In this document: one piece after another, positions 35,982 to 44,883 of the stretch
How the letters are laid out: each line of letters begins with the position of its first letter
Numbering within the stretch: the stretch's first letter is position 1
Source: Archangium lipolyticum
GTDB taxonomy: Bacteria; Myxococcota; Myxococcia; Myxococcales; Myxococcaceae
Direction of reading: 5' to 3'
Assembly (NCBI RefSeq): GCF_024623785.1
Contig: NZ_JANKBZ010000005.1
Span: 186,001-250,000, forward strand
Length of the DNA: 64,000 nucleotides
Program-made: the position numbers and the translations under genes
The notes under the pieces: generated by a model
Database searches by the model: none
What the model saw: only the letters and a program-made list of their open reading frames with translations
What the model was told of the DNA's origin: nothing

Positions 35982-38900
35982 ATGGCCACCGTCATCAAGG
36001 ATGTCGTCGTTCTGCTGCCGGGTCTTCTCGGCAGCGTGCTGGAGCGGGGCGGGAAGGAGATCTGGGGCCTGTCGGGTGGAGCGTTCCTTCGCGCGCTGGT
36101 GAGCCGCGGTGGCAGCGTGGAGTCGCTCGAGCTGAAGTCCGACAGTGGCGGCGAGTTCGCCGATGACGGCGTGAGGGCGACGAAGCTCATCCCCGATGTG
36201 CAGCTGCTGCCCGGCTTCTGGAAGATCGACGGCTACACCCAGGTGGCCCGCACGCTGGAGAGCCGGCTCAACCTCATCCCCGGCGCCAACTTCTTCACGT
36301 TCCCCTATGACTGGCGGCGCGACATCCGCATCACCGCGAAGCGGCTCGCCCACGAGGCCCAGGGCTGGCTCTACCAGTGGCGCAAGTCCCGCGGCGGTTC
36401 CCCCGACGCGCGCCTCATCCTCGTGGGGCACTCCATGGGAGGCCTCGTCGCGCGCTACTTCCTCGAGTGCCTCGGTGGCTGGGAGGACACCCGCGCCCTC
36501 ATCACCTTCGGCACGCCCCACCGCGGCTCGCTCATGGCCCTGCAGGCGCTCTCGCTGGGGTTCCGCAAGGACTTCGGGCCGTTCAAGCTCCTGGACCTGT
36601 CCGCGATGGTGCGCTCGCTGCCCTCGGCGTACCAGTTGCTGCCCATCTACCCGTGCGTGCAGATGCCGGATGGGAGCCTCGCCCGGCCGGGTGAGGCGAA
36701 GGGCATCCCCAACCTCGACCCGGTCCGGGCCGCGGCGGGGCTCGCCTTCCAGCGGGAGATCCTCGCCGCCGTGGAGTCCAACTCCAAGAGTTCCAAGTAC
36801 CTCGAGCGCGGCTACTCCCTGCACCCCGTGGTGGGCACCTTCCAGCCCACGCTGCAGGGCGCGAAGCTGGGACCCAAGGGGCTGGAGATGCTCTACACCC
36901 TGCCGGGTGGCCAGGACCTGGGCGGAGACAGCACCGTGCCGCACGTGTCCGCCATGCCGGTGGAGGAGCGCGCCCACGCGAGCGCCATGTTCAACTCCAC
37001 GTCTCACGCCTCGCTGCAGAATGCCTTCGAGGTGCTCGCCCATGTGGAGGGTGTGCTCAAGGGCCAGCGGATCGACCTGAACGCGTTCCGCTCGTCCTCG
37101 GGTATGTCGCTGACACCCCGGAGCCTCTCGTTGTTCATCGAGGACGCGTACGCGCACGACGAGCCCGTGACGGTGCGTGTGCGGCCCTCGGAGGAGCCGG
37201 TCTCGCTCAAGGCCTTCGTGACGAACGCGGACACGCAGCAGTCGTTCCAGGTGGAGCTGAAGCCCGGGAAGGATGGCCTGCACGAGGGGACGCTGCCTGC
37301 ACTGCCGCCGGGCATGTACCGCGTCATCGTGAAGGGCGGACCCGAGGTCATTCCCGTGGCCAACGTCTTCGCCGTCTTCCCGGGTGAGAGTGAGCTGTCC
37401 AAGCCTGGGACGGGCGGGGGCGACGAGCGCTCTCCCCGGCGTTCCTGGCCGCCCGTGACGAGCGCGCAGCCGTTGATGTCCGATCCTTCCCTGGACGAGT
37501 TCCTGCCAGACCTGAAGTCCTGGGTCGTTCCAGTGGCCGGGGAGCGTGATCGCTCGGACGACACCCCCTGGACTCCCATGTCCTTGTCCGCGCCACGAGA
37601 CGAGGGACAGACCATCGTCCGCCATCCCGCGGTGAAGCCGCTGGATCCCGCGCGTCCGGGGCAGCTCCTTCGGTTGTCGGTGGACCTGCTGCTGGGCCCG
37701 TTGGATCCGGACACGGAGTCCGCGGGCCTCACCGTCTCCAATCTCCCCGCGGACTGGAGGGAGCTGCCCATCAAGGTCCGCCTGCTGTGCTCGGAGCTGA
37801 CGTTCGAGCCGGGGAGTGACACGGGCGTGGTGATGGTGCAGCGCAACAAGAAGTCGATCGCCACCACGCTGTCCGGCACCGTGAATCCGAACGCGGACGG
37901 AGAGCTCACCGTCGTGGCCACCTTCGAGTACGGGGGACGCTTCTGCGGCGCGGCCCGCCGGGTCATCCCGATCGAGCCCGGTGGAGCCGGTCTGCCGGGA
38001 CCGTCCACCTCCACGTCCTCCTCGGGAGCGGCCTCGCGCGGTGGGGAGCAGGACCTCAAGGGACGAAGCTCGTTCGCCATCGAAGTGGATGCCGAGAAGC
38101 CCCACCTGACGGTGCAGATCCACCGTCTGGACAAGAGCAACCCGCGGCGCTTGTACTGGATGCTCCAGGTCCCGGTGGACTGCGAGGAGCTGCCGTCCCG
38201 GCTCTCGGGCGAGGTGGATCTGGGCTCGGATCCGGCGGCCCTCTTCCAGAGCGTGGCCAACGCCGCCCGCGAGCAGCGGCCCGGCGAGCACTACGATTGG
38301 TTCCTCGGGCTCGGGAAGCTGCTCTATGAGCGGACGCCGGCCGCCTTCCAGGAGACGTTTCGCGCGCTGCGCCGGCAGTACGGCAAGGGTTTCCCCATCC
38401 AGTTCATCACCGATGACCCGTATGTTCCCTGGGAGCTGATGGCGCCCTCGGACGTGCCGGAGGCGGGGTTGCTGTGCGTGCAGCACCCGGTGGCGCGCTG
38501 GTTCCTCGACTACCAGACGTCGCTGACGGCGCGCCTGCCAAAGGGGGAGATCCTCACCATCGCTCCGGATTACCAGTACCACTCGCATCTGGCTCCGTTG
38601 CCCGGGGCGCAGGAGGAGTCACGGCAGCTCATGGAGGACTTCAATGCGATCCGTGTACCTGGTAGCCGCAAGCGGGTGCTGAGCGTGCTGAAGGAAGGCC
38701 AGTTCAACGCCGTGGGACTGCTGCACTTCGCCGGGCACGGCAAGTACAGCGGGAACGCGGTGACGCCCTCCTGTATCTACCTGGAGGACGGCAAGCTGGA
38801 GACGCTCGAGATCCGCAATCCCCAGGTGGTGCTCGGGCGCAAGTTCCGGCCGCTCGTCCTCTTCAATGCCTGTGAGGTGGGAGCGGCCACGGACATGCTG

Positions 38901-39179
38901 GGCGGTGTGGGCGGGTGGGCCGAGGCCTTCGTGAGTGAGCGCTTCTCCGGCTTCATCGCGCCGCTCTGGCCCGTGCAGGACGCGCACGCGCGAGCCGTGG
39001 CGGCGAAACTGGTGAAGCATTGGAAGAACGGGATGACCATGGGCGAGGCGCTCCGGAGCCTGCGTGAGGAGGAGGCGCACGAGTCCCCCACGTATCTCTC
39101 CTACGTCTTCGTGGGGGACGTGATGGCGCGGCTGCCGCAGGTGGCCGTGGCGGGTGCCGCGGGTGTGGCCGCGGCGTGA
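35982..39179 (+). CDS. Lipase-like (LCAT/PGAP1-type) hydrolase fused to a CHAT protease
   Basis: A 1065-residue protein starting at ATG 35982 (TGGAGGAAGC upstream); the frame open from 35442 is read-through. Residues 1-350 are an alpha/beta hydrolase: DVVVLLPGLLGSVL, then FPYDWRRDIR, nucleophile Ser151 in LVGHSMGGLVARYFL, and FGTPHRGS, as in LCAT/lipase proteins. The middle (about 360-800) is beta-rich with Pro/Ser/Gly linkers and no recognised fold. The C-terminal 250 residues are a CHAT domain, a caspase-like cysteine protease: LLHFAGHGKYSG with His919 and LFNACEVGAATDM with Cys964, both intact, then APLWPVQDAHA. No signal peptide. Its stop overlaps the GTG of the toxin lipoprotein gene. 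CHAT proteases often act as effectors of conflict systems. Confidence 0.88.
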   Translation: MATVIKDVVVLLPGLLGSVLERGGKEIWGLSGGAFLRALVSRGGSVESLELKSDSGGEFADDGVRATKLIPDVQLLPGFWKIDGYTQVARTLESRLNLIPGANFFTFPYDWRRDIRITAKRLAHEAQGWLYQWRKSRGGSPDARLILVGHSMGGLVARYFLECLGGWEDTRALITFGTPHRGSLMALQALSLGFRKDFGPFKLLDLSAMVRSLPSAYQLLPIYPCVQMPDGSLARPGEAKGIPNLDPVRAAAGLAFQREILAAVESNSKSSKYLERGYSLHPVVGTFQPTLQGAKLGPKGLEMLYTLPGGQDLGGDSTVPHVSAMPVEERAHASAMFNSTSHASLQNAFEVLAHVEGVLKGQRIDLNAFRSSSGMSLTPRSLSLFIEDAYAHDEPVTVRVRPSEEPVSLKAFVTNADTQQSFQVELKPGKDGLHEGTLPALPPGMYRVIVKGGPEVIPVANVFAVFPGESELSKPGTGGGDERSPRRSWPPVTSAQPLMSDPSLDEFLPDLKSWVVPVAGERDRSDDTPWTPMSLSAPRDEGQTIVRHPAVKPLDPARPGQLLRLSVDLLLGPLDPDTESAGLTVSNLPADWRELPIKVRLLCSELTFEPGSDTGVVMVQRNKKSIATTLSGTVNPNADGELTVVATFEYGGRFCGAARRVIPIEPGGAGLPGPSTSTSSSGAASRGGEQDLKGRSSFAIEVDAEKPHLTVQIHRLDKSNPRRLYWMLQVPVDCEELPSRLSGEVDLGSDPAALFQSVANAAREQRPGEHYDWFLGLGKLLYERTPAAFQETFRALRRQYGKGFPIQFITDDPYVPWELMAPSDVPEAGLLCVQHPVARWFLDYQTSLTARLPKGEILTIAPDYQYHSHLAPLPGAQEESRQLMEDFNAIRVPGSRKRVLSVLKEGQFNAVGLLHFAGHGKYSGNAVTPSCIYLEDGKLETLEIRNPQVVLGRKFRPLVLFNACEVGAATDMLGGVGGWAEAFVSERFSGFIAPLWPVQDAHARAVAAKLVKHWKNGMTMGEALRSLREEEAHESPTYLSYVFVGDVMARLPQVAVAGAAGVAAA

Positions 39180-40621
39180 GGCGCGGCCGTGCTCACGCGA
39201 GACTGACCTTGACGGCCGTGGTGCTGGTGCTGCTCTCGGGTTGTGGCACCACCACTCACGCCGTGCATCTGGACTCGGGACACGGCAGGCCGTTCGTCCA
39301 TGTTTCACGAGGTGGCCAGGAATCCGTGAGGCTTCGAGAGGGCGAGCTCGAGGCCGCGCTGGCGGAGCTGGTCCGGGACGTGCGGCCTGAGGCGCGCCCA
39401 CTGCGACACGCCCGGGAGTTGATGTTCGAGTCCTGGCGGCAGGATGTGTATCTGGAGTGGATGGGGCGGAGCCTGGTTCCCGGTTTCCCGGAAGCGCGCG
39501 GGCCCTCACTGGACTCGACCGGGGCGGATGCGCTGACGAGTGGTTACGGACGCTGGTGCCGTCAGCGTGGGCATCACCGGGGGGACTGCCTTTCGCTGCT
39601 GAAGGATAACCCCACGTTCGATGTGGATGGGCGGTACACGCTGGCGATGGCCATCGCCACGGACGTGGTGTGGAACGAGGCGAAGGCCGCGCTGGCGGAA
39701 CTGGCGGACCCGGAGGCGGTGCGCGCGACGATCGTTTCCGCCATGACCATGTACATGATGCTCTGGGTACTGCCGGAGCCAGTTTCGAAGACCCTCGCGG
39801 CTACGTTGACGGCCGGGCTCATCGCCTACCTGGGCATCGACACGGTGCGGGGTCTCATTGGGGGCTGGGTAAGGCTCGTGGGGGATGTGGACCGGGCCAC
39901 GACCTTCGAGGAACTGCGGGATGCAGGCGAGCGGTACGGCAAGGTGATGGGGCGGCACGCGGCACGGGCCTTCGTGCTGCTGGCGACGGCGGCCATTGGA
40001 AACACGACGGGACTGGCGACGAAGGGACCGGGGTTGCCCGGCTACTCTCAGGCCGCGGTGCTGGCGGAGACACAGGCGGGCTTCCGGATGGCGGCGCTGG
40101 GCGAGGTGCGTTCCGTCGCCGTGTCCGCCGAGGGCTCCTTCACCATCGCGTTCGCGCCACATGCGGTTGCCATGACAGCCCAGGGACCGGGCTCGCGTGC
40201 GGGCTCGAGCTCCCAGGGCAGCTTGACGGGGCGACCTACCCGGCCCGAGCCCAATGATGACGATCCGGTCAACATCAAGGCGATTGAACGGAAGAATGAA
40301 TCGGCACGGATTCTCGCGGACAACGGCTACCATGTGGAGCAGAATCCCGTGCCCAAGCCCAACGGCAAGAAGCCAGATTACAAGGTGGACGGGGAGTATT
40401 ATGACTGCTACGCGCCGACTTCTTCACGTGCTCGTAATATCGCCGACCACATCTGGAAGTTCAAAGTCGAACCCGGACAAGCAGAGCGCATCATCCTCAA
40501 CCTCGATGACAGTGGCGTCGCGCTTGGCCTCATGAGGAAACAACTCGAGGACTGGCCGATTCCTGGATTGAAGGCGGTGCTCGTTATCAGGGGCGGGAAA
40601 GTCATACGGCTTTTCCCGTGA
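39176..40621 (+). CDS. SitA-type toxin lipoprotein with CdiA-like nuclease domain
   Basis: A 481-residue polymorphic toxin. GTG 39176 overlaps the preceding stop by four bases and yields a lipoprotein signal with lipobox LLSGC (Cys23). Residues 24-330 match the conserved body of the SitA lipoproteins that myxobacteria pass between kin by TraA/B outer-membrane exchange: DCLSLLKDNPTF, a hydrophobic stretch MTMYMMLWVLPEPVSKTLAA, and DRATTFEELRDAGERYGKVMGR. After a Gly/Ser/Pro linker, residues 370-481 are a variable toxin tip, ESARILADNGYHVEQNP, KKPDYKVDGEYYDCYAP, resembling the CdiA C-terminal nuclease fold. Base composition falls in the tip, as usual for swapped toxin modules. The immunity gene follows 25 bases later. 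Confidence 0.82.
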   Translation: MRRGRAHARLTLTAVVLVLLSGCGTTTHAVHLDSGHGRPFVHVSRGGQESVRLREGELEAALAELVRDVRPEARPLRHARELMFESWRQDVYLEWMGRSLVPGFPEARGPSLDSTGADALTSGYGRWCRQRGHHRGDCLSLLKDNPTFDVDGRYTLAMAIATDVVWNEAKAALAELADPEAVRATIVSAMTMYMMLWVLPEPVSKTLAATLTAGLIAYLGIDTVRGLIGGWVRLVGDVDRATTFEELRDAGERYGKVMGRHAARAFVLLATAAIGNTTGLATKGPGLPGYSQAAVLAETQAGFRMAALGEVRSVAVSAEGSFTIAFAPHAVAMTAQGPGSRAGSSSQGSLTGRPTRPEPNDDDPVNIKAIERKNESARILADNGYHVEQNPVPKPNGKKPDYKVDGEYYDCYAPTSSRARNIADHIWKFKVEPGQAERIILNLDDSGVALGLMRKQLEDWPIPGLKAVLVIRGGKVIRLFP

Positions 40622-40646
40622 TGCCATTACAGCGGAAGGGCTCGTC

Positions 40647-41102
40647 ATGGGGTTGGAGTATGGTCTTGAGCTATCCACGGATTTGGGGCCCACCCAGGCG
40701 CTGCGACTGCTCGCGGAACGACTCGGTCTGCCATGGGGTAACGAAAGGTCATTGCGAGGTTCCGCTCTTTGGATTGATTTATCGGAACCCTCGAATACCG
40801 GGCGTGAGATCATCGAGGAAGGGTTTCACTTCAGGCCCGATGTGCTCGTGATCTTCCGGCTCGACTCCAATAGCGACCAGTACGAAGAAGGTCACCGGGT
40901 CATGCTGCGTGCGACGATGCTCCTGCTGGAGCACGGCCGGGACGGGGTCCTGCTCTTCAACGGAGAGCGCATCATCCTTCAACGACTCGCGGGCGAGTTG
41001 GTGTTGAACGCGGACTATGGGAACTGGACGAAGGGACTCCAATTGGAGAACGAAATCCAGCTCCCTCATGAGAAGCGCCCCCTGCCCTCACCCCTGCTGT
41101 AG
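40647..41102 (+). CDS. SitI3-like immunity protein
   Basis: A 151-residue cytoplasmic protein just after the SitA-like toxin, where an immunity protein is expected. MGLEYGLELSTDLGPTQALRLLAERLGL, FHFRPDVLVIFRLDS, MLRATMLLLEHGRDGVLLFNGERIILQRL and the ending EKRPLPSPLL agree with my recollection of the SitI3 family. There is no signal peptide, consistent with neutralising a nuclease that reaches the cytoplasm. The gene is less GC-rich than its neighbours. Ribosome site GCGGAAGGG. Its last 15 bases overlap the convergent hydrolase gene. Confidence 0.78.
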   Translation: MGLEYGLELSTDLGPTQALRLLAERLGLPWGNERSLRGSALWIDLSEPSNTGREIIEEGFHFRPDVLVIFRLDSNSDQYEEGHRVMLRATMLLLEHGRDGVLLFNGERIILQRLAGELVLNADYGNWTKGLQLENEIQLPHEKRPLPSPLL

Positions 41103-42119
41103 CCCTCGCGGCGGCGACTCCAGCGCGAGGGCCACCATCGTCTCGGTGATGTCGCCCGGGTAGTAGTTGGAGAAGCCGGGCAGGCCCGTGAGGGCGGCCT
41201 CGGCGTGGTCCATGTCGTCCAGCCGCACCACGCGCGAGCCCGGCACCTCCGCGTCCACCGCGTTCACCAGCCCGTCGCACGCCCAGCCGTAGCGCTCGTT
41301 CACGTAGGCGCACAGCGGCCTCATCAACGAGCGCCGCGACAGCCTCGATGTCGCCAGCGCCACCGTGGGCACGTCCGCCGGGTAGGGGTGGCGCCGCACG
41401 AACTCCATCCGCTTCGCGTACGACAGGTCCTCCACCGAGGCCGCGTCCCCTTGGAAGATCGAGGGAAACGTCACGTCCAGCAGCCGCCGCAGCGACGGTG
41501 CCGCCACCAGGTCGTTGGCGATGACCGAGCCACCGAAGGGCGCTTGCAACGCCACCATCGCGCGGACGTGCCGGCGCAGCTCCGGGTAGAGCGCCAGCGT
41601 GCTCATCGCCTCCACACCCCCCTTGCTGTGCCCCACCAGTACCACCGTGCGGCCGAAGTGGATGGCGTCCAGCAGCGCGTCGCGCACCACCTCCACGTTG
41701 TCCGTGAGCCGCCCCTCGGTGTCCACCGCCACCTCGCGCGTCTCCAGGCCCCGCTTCTCCAGGCGCCGCTGGTTGTCCTCCAGGTAGCCGGGCACCTCGT
41801 CCCCCAGCATCCCCTTCACCAGCAGGTACAGGTGGCGCCTGGCCTCGTCCGGCAGCACCGGCTCGCCCTCGCGCACGCGCCGGTGCACCTCGCGGAAGCG
41901 GGCCGTCACGTCCGTGGGCGGCGCCGTCTCCGCCTTGAACCAGCCGGCCATTCCCGCGCAGCCCGGGCCGTACTCGCGCCGGGCCTCGGGCAGTCCTCGC
42001 AGCGAGCGCAGCAGCCGGGCCACCGCGCCCGTCTCGGGCGTCCGGAGGGTGTTGGGGGCGGGGTTCTCCCCCTCGGGTGGGGGAGGGGGGGCGACGGGAA
42101 TGAAGTCCTTCCGAGCCAT
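41088..42119 (-). CDS. Alpha/beta hydrolase, lipase-like
   Basis: A 343-residue hydrolase. LYLLVKGMLGDEVPGYL begins the core, TVVLVGHSKGGVEAMSTLAL contains the nucleophile elbow GHSKGG, and DDMDHAEAALTGLP near the C-terminus supplies a candidate catalytic His. The first 20 residues are Pro-rich with no signal peptide. Closest in pattern to bacterial triacylglycerol-lipase-like proteins of unknown substrate. It converges on the immunity gene with a 15-base overlap and diverges from the polyamine cluster. Confidence 0.82.
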   Translation of the reverse strand: MARKDFIPVAPPPPPEGENPAPNTLRTPETGAVARLLRSLRGLPEARREYGPGCAGMAGWFKAETAPPTDVTARFREVHRRVREGEPVLPDEARRHLYLLVKGMLGDEVPGYLEDNQRRLEKRGLETREVAVDTEGRLTDNVEVVRDALLDAIHFGRTVVLVGHSKGGVEAMSTLALYPELRRHVRAMVALQAPFGGSVIANDLVAAPSLRRLLDVTFPSIFQGDAASVEDLSYAKRMEFVRRHPYPADVPTVALATSRLSRRSLMRPLCAYVNERYGWACDGLVNAVDAEVPGSRVVRLDDMDHAEAALTGLPGFSNYYPGDITETMVALALESPPRGLQQG

Positions 42120-42191
42120 ACGGCCCCGAGCCTACCAGGGCCCGGCCCTTCCTTTCCCCCGGGTGGCTCGGAGGGGAGGTCGTGGTAGAAG

Positions 42192-42569
42192 GTGGGTGTT
42201 CCACGCGGAGGAAGGACGCTGACGACCGGACAGGAGTGGCTGGTGGATGCGAGCGGGTGCCTGGCGGAGCGCCTGAAGGATGCGCGTGCGCTCGCGGCCC
42301 TTTTCGAGGAGCTCATCGTGCTGCTGGAGCTGAAGGTGGTGGGCCAGCCGCAGTGGCACGTCTTCCCGGAGCCGGGTGGCGTCACCGGGCTCGCGCTGCT
42401 CGCGGAGAGCCACCTGGCCGTCCACACCTTCCCGGAGCATGGCTTCGCCGCGCTCAACGTCTACTGCTGCCGCCCCCGCTCGCGCCCGGACTTCGAGGCG
42501 CTGCTGGCGCGGCACCTGGGCGCGGCCTCCTGCCGCGTCCGTGAGCTGCCTCGGGGGGTGGAGGCGTGA
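42192..42569 (+). CDS. speD: S-adenosylmethionine decarboxylase-like SpeD
   Basis: A 125-residue bacterial class SpeD, a pyruvoyl enzyme that decarboxylates SAM to supply aminopropyl groups. LLAESHLAVHTFPEHGFAALNVYCC contains the self-cleavage Glu-Ser site, the acid-base His residues and the catalytic Cys. The start is uncertain: GTG 42192 is annotated, but CTG 42219 has a better GGAGGAAGG upstream, and family members usually begin near there. The stop overlaps the start of the DUF4178 gene. Its partner SpeE-like enzyme is four genes downstream in the same run. Confidence 0.88.
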   Translation: MGVPRGGRTLTTGQEWLVDASGCLAERLKDARALAALFEELIVLLELKVVGQPQWHVFPEPGGVTGLALLAESHLAVHTFPEHGFAALNVYCCRPRSRPDFEALLARHLGAASCRVRELPRGVEA

Positions 42570-44464
42570 CGCAGGGCAACTGCCCCTCCTGTGGGGCTCC
42601 CATCGAGTTCACCGCTGGCACCGCGCTGGTGGTGGTGTGTGGCCACTGCCAGACGGTGGTGGCGAAGAAGGGCATCCGGCTCGAGGCGCACGGGAAGATT
42701 GGCGCCATCGTCGACACCGACTCGCCCCTGCAGCTCAACGTGGAGGGCCGCATCGGCCGTGACGGCTACCGGCTGGTGGGCCACCTCCAGAAGGACCACG
42801 GCGCGGGCCCCTGGGACGAGTGGTACGTGGAGTTCGACGACGGGCGCACCGGCTGGCTCTCCGAGTCCGAGGGCGCCTTCCACCTCCTGACGTCCGTCGG
42901 CACCGAGGCGGGCCTGTCACTCGAGGACTTCACGCCCGGCCACCGCTTCAGCCTGCGAGGCAAGCGGCTCGTGGTGGAGGAGCGGGGGCACGGCCGAGTG
43001 GTGGCCGCCGCGGGGCAGCTCCCCAACGACGTGGACCCGAGCGCGGACAGCCACTACGTGGACGCCACGGGAGGGAGCGGCGTCTTCGCCACGCTGGACT
43101 TCGGCACCGGGGCGAGCGACCCCGAGGTCTTCATCGGCAGGAAGCTGAAGCTGGAGGAGTTGGGCATCCCGCCGGACCAGCTCCGGCCCCGGGTGCGGAA
43201 GGTGGCGCTGCAGCAGGCGCGCTGCACCAACTGCAACGGCCCGCTGGAGCTGCGCGCTCCGGACCAGACGAAGCGCGTGGCCTGTCCCTTCTGCGGCGCG
43301 CTACTGGACGCGAGCCAGGGCCGGCTGGCCTTCCTCCAACTGCTGGAGAAGCCGGACCACGCGCCCCTGATTCCCCTGGGCGCCAGGGGCAAGCTGAAGG
43401 GTGCCGAGTGGGTGTGCATCGGCTTCCTGGTGCGCTCGTGCACGGTGGAGGGTGTGCGCTACCCGTGGGAGGAGTACCTCCTCTTCAACCGGGGGCGCGG
43501 CTTCACCTGGCTGATGAACTCCAACGGGCATTGGGTGTTCCTCGAGCCGCTGGACGCGGGCGACGTGGCGGTGGCCCAGGGCACCGCCGCGCACCTGGAG
43601 GGCCGGCGCTACCGGGCCTTCCAGTCCGTGACGGCCGTCACCGAGACCGTGCTGGGCGAGTTCTACTGGGAGGTCCAGGCGGGCGAGTCCGCGGAGGCCG
43701 AGGAGTACGTGGCGCCGCCGTACTCGGTGAACGTGGACCACACCGAGAACGAGGTGACGTACACGCGCGGCGAGTACCTGCCGCCCGACACGGTGCGGGA
43801 CGCCTTCCAGCTGAAGGAGCCCCTGCCGGCGCCCCACGGCATCGCCCCCAGCCAGCCCAACCCGCACTCGAGCGCGTCCCTGTGGACGTGGACGGGCGTC
43901 TGGGGCGTGGCGCTGCTCGCCATCTTCCTCCTGGTCAATGTGCTGGCCGCCAGGGAGACGGTGCTGGTGCAGGAGGTGAGGCTGGATCCGGACGCACAAT
44001 CCGGCACGCCCTCGGCCGTGCACTTCAGCAAGCCCTTCGACATCCACAAGCGGGGTAACGTGCGCGCCGAGCTGTTCTCCCCGGTGGGCAACTCCTGGCT
44101 CGGCGTCCAGGGCGACCTGGTGAACGAGGAGAGTGGCGAGGTCATCTCCTTCTACGACGAGGTGGGCTACTACTACGGGTCGGACTCGGACGGCACGTGG
44201 TCCGATGGCAGCAAGGAGGAGGACGAGTACCTGTCCGCGGTGAAGCCGGGGCGCTACACGCTGCGCACCACGGCGTTCTTCGACGGAATGGCGAGGGGGC
44301 AGAGCTACCGGGTGACGCTCGTCAGTGACGCCCCGCGCGCCTCCTGGTTCTGCGTCTCGCTGGTGTTGTTGCTCCTGGGGCCCCTGTTCGCGTTCTTCCG
44401 CTCCTCCAGCTTCGAGTCCGCGCGCTGGGCGGAGAGCAACCTGGGCTCCGGCTCGGATGATTGA
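42566..44464 (+). CDS. DUF4178 membrane protein with two zinc-ribbon motifs
   Basis: A 632-residue protein beginning at GTG 42566 within the speD stop. A zinc ribbon (NCPSCGAPIEF and VCGHCQTVV) opens a first DUF4178-type beta domain (RLVGHLQKDHGAGPWDEWYVEF); a second ribbon (CTNCNGPLEL and CPFCGALLD, about residues 215-247) opens a second copy (GFLVRSCTVEGVRYPWEEYLLF). Two membrane segments (about 440-460 and 595-620) flank an outer domain of about 130 residues. No catalytic motif is visible. DUF4178 genes recur beside speD/speE-like and DUF350 genes, which is exactly the context here, but function is unknown. Confidence 0.85.
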   Translation: MTQGNCPSCGAPIEFTAGTALVVVCGHCQTVVAKKGIRLEAHGKIGAIVDTDSPLQLNVEGRIGRDGYRLVGHLQKDHGAGPWDEWYVEFDDGRTGWLSESEGAFHLLTSVGTEAGLSLEDFTPGHRFSLRGKRLVVEERGHGRVVAAAGQLPNDVDPSADSHYVDATGGSGVFATLDFGTGASDPEVFIGRKLKLEELGIPPDQLRPRVRKVALQQARCTNCNGPLELRAPDQTKRVACPFCGALLDASQGRLAFLQLLEKPDHAPLIPLGARGKLKGAEWVCIGFLVRSCTVEGVRYPWEEYLLFNRGRGFTWLMNSNGHWVFLEPLDAGDVAVAQGTAAHLEGRRYRAFQSVTAVTETVLGEFYWEVQAGESAEAEEYVAPPYSVNVDHTENEVTYTRGEYLPPDTVRDAFQLKEPLPAPHGIAPSQPNPHSSASLWTWTGVWGVALLAIFLLVNVLAARETVLVQEVRLDPDAQSGTPSAVHFSKPFDIHKRGNVRAELFSPVGNSWLGVQGDLVNEESGEVISFYDEVGYYYGSDSDGTWSDGSKEEDEYLSAVKPGRYTLRTTAFFDGMARGQSYRVTLVSDAPRASWFCVSLVLLLLGPLFAFFRSSSFESARWAESNLGSGSDD

Positions 44465-44476
44465 GGGAGGCAGTCC

Positions 44477-44626
44477 ATGAAGTACTTCGGTGGAATCATC
44501 GTCGTGCTCTACGCCCTGGTGGCGTTCTCGGGCTGGGAGCCTTTCACCCGCGCGCAGCGTGGCCAGGTGGCCACGCGTGGCGGCGGAACCCGTTACTGGA
44601 CCGGCGGTTTCATGGGAGGGAAGTGA
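44477..44626 (+). CDS. Small membrane protein, 49 residues
   Basis: MKYFGGIIVVLYALVAFSGW forms a single N-terminal membrane segment, followed by a basic Gly/Arg-rich tail ending GGFMGGK. The ATG has TGAGGGAGG nine bases upstream, and the stop overlaps the ATG of the DUF350 gene (TGATG), so it fits tightly into the operon. The Gly/Arg tail may lie at the membrane face. Too short for family assignment, but the context makes it a likely real gene. Confidence 0.7.
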   Translation: MKYFGGIIVVLYALVAFSGWEPFTRAQRGQVATRGGGTRYWTGGFMGGK

Positions 44627-44859
44627 TGTCGCTCGGCGTGCTGGCAGTGGTGGTGAGCCTGGACAACCTGGTGGCGAGCCTCGTGTACTCGCTGGTGGGG
44701 CTGGCCGTGTTCGTGGCGGGCCTGTTCATCTTCCGGCTCATCATGCCCTTCGACGTGCACAAGGAGATCGAGGTCGACCAGAACACCGCGCTCGGCATCG
44801 TCATGGGTTCCTTCATCCTCGGCCTGGCCATCATCGTGGCCGCGGCCATCTCGGGCTGA
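44626..44859 (+). CDS. DUF350-like small membrane protein
   Basis: A 77-residue protein with two membrane segments: about 5-37 (LVASLVYSLVGLAVFVAGLFIF) and about 55-75 (ALGIVMGSFILGLAIIVAAAI). Between them is a charged loop DVHKEIEVDQNTA. This matches one repeat unit of DUF350 (YjfL-like) proteins, where the loop and following GxxxG helix are conserved. It starts in the stop of the 49-residue protein and ends 24 bases before the SpeE-like gene. Confidence 0.82.
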   Translation: MSLGVLAVVVSLDNLVASLVYSLVGLAVFVAGLFIFRLIMPFDVHKEIEVDQNTALGIVMGSFILGLAIIVAAAISG

Positions 44860-44883
44860 CGTCCCGCGGCAGGCAGTCCCCGC

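Noticed and set aside
35925-38588. 887-codon leftward open frame
   Set aside because: Mirror of the hydrolase-CHAT gene, no motifs and no ribosome site.
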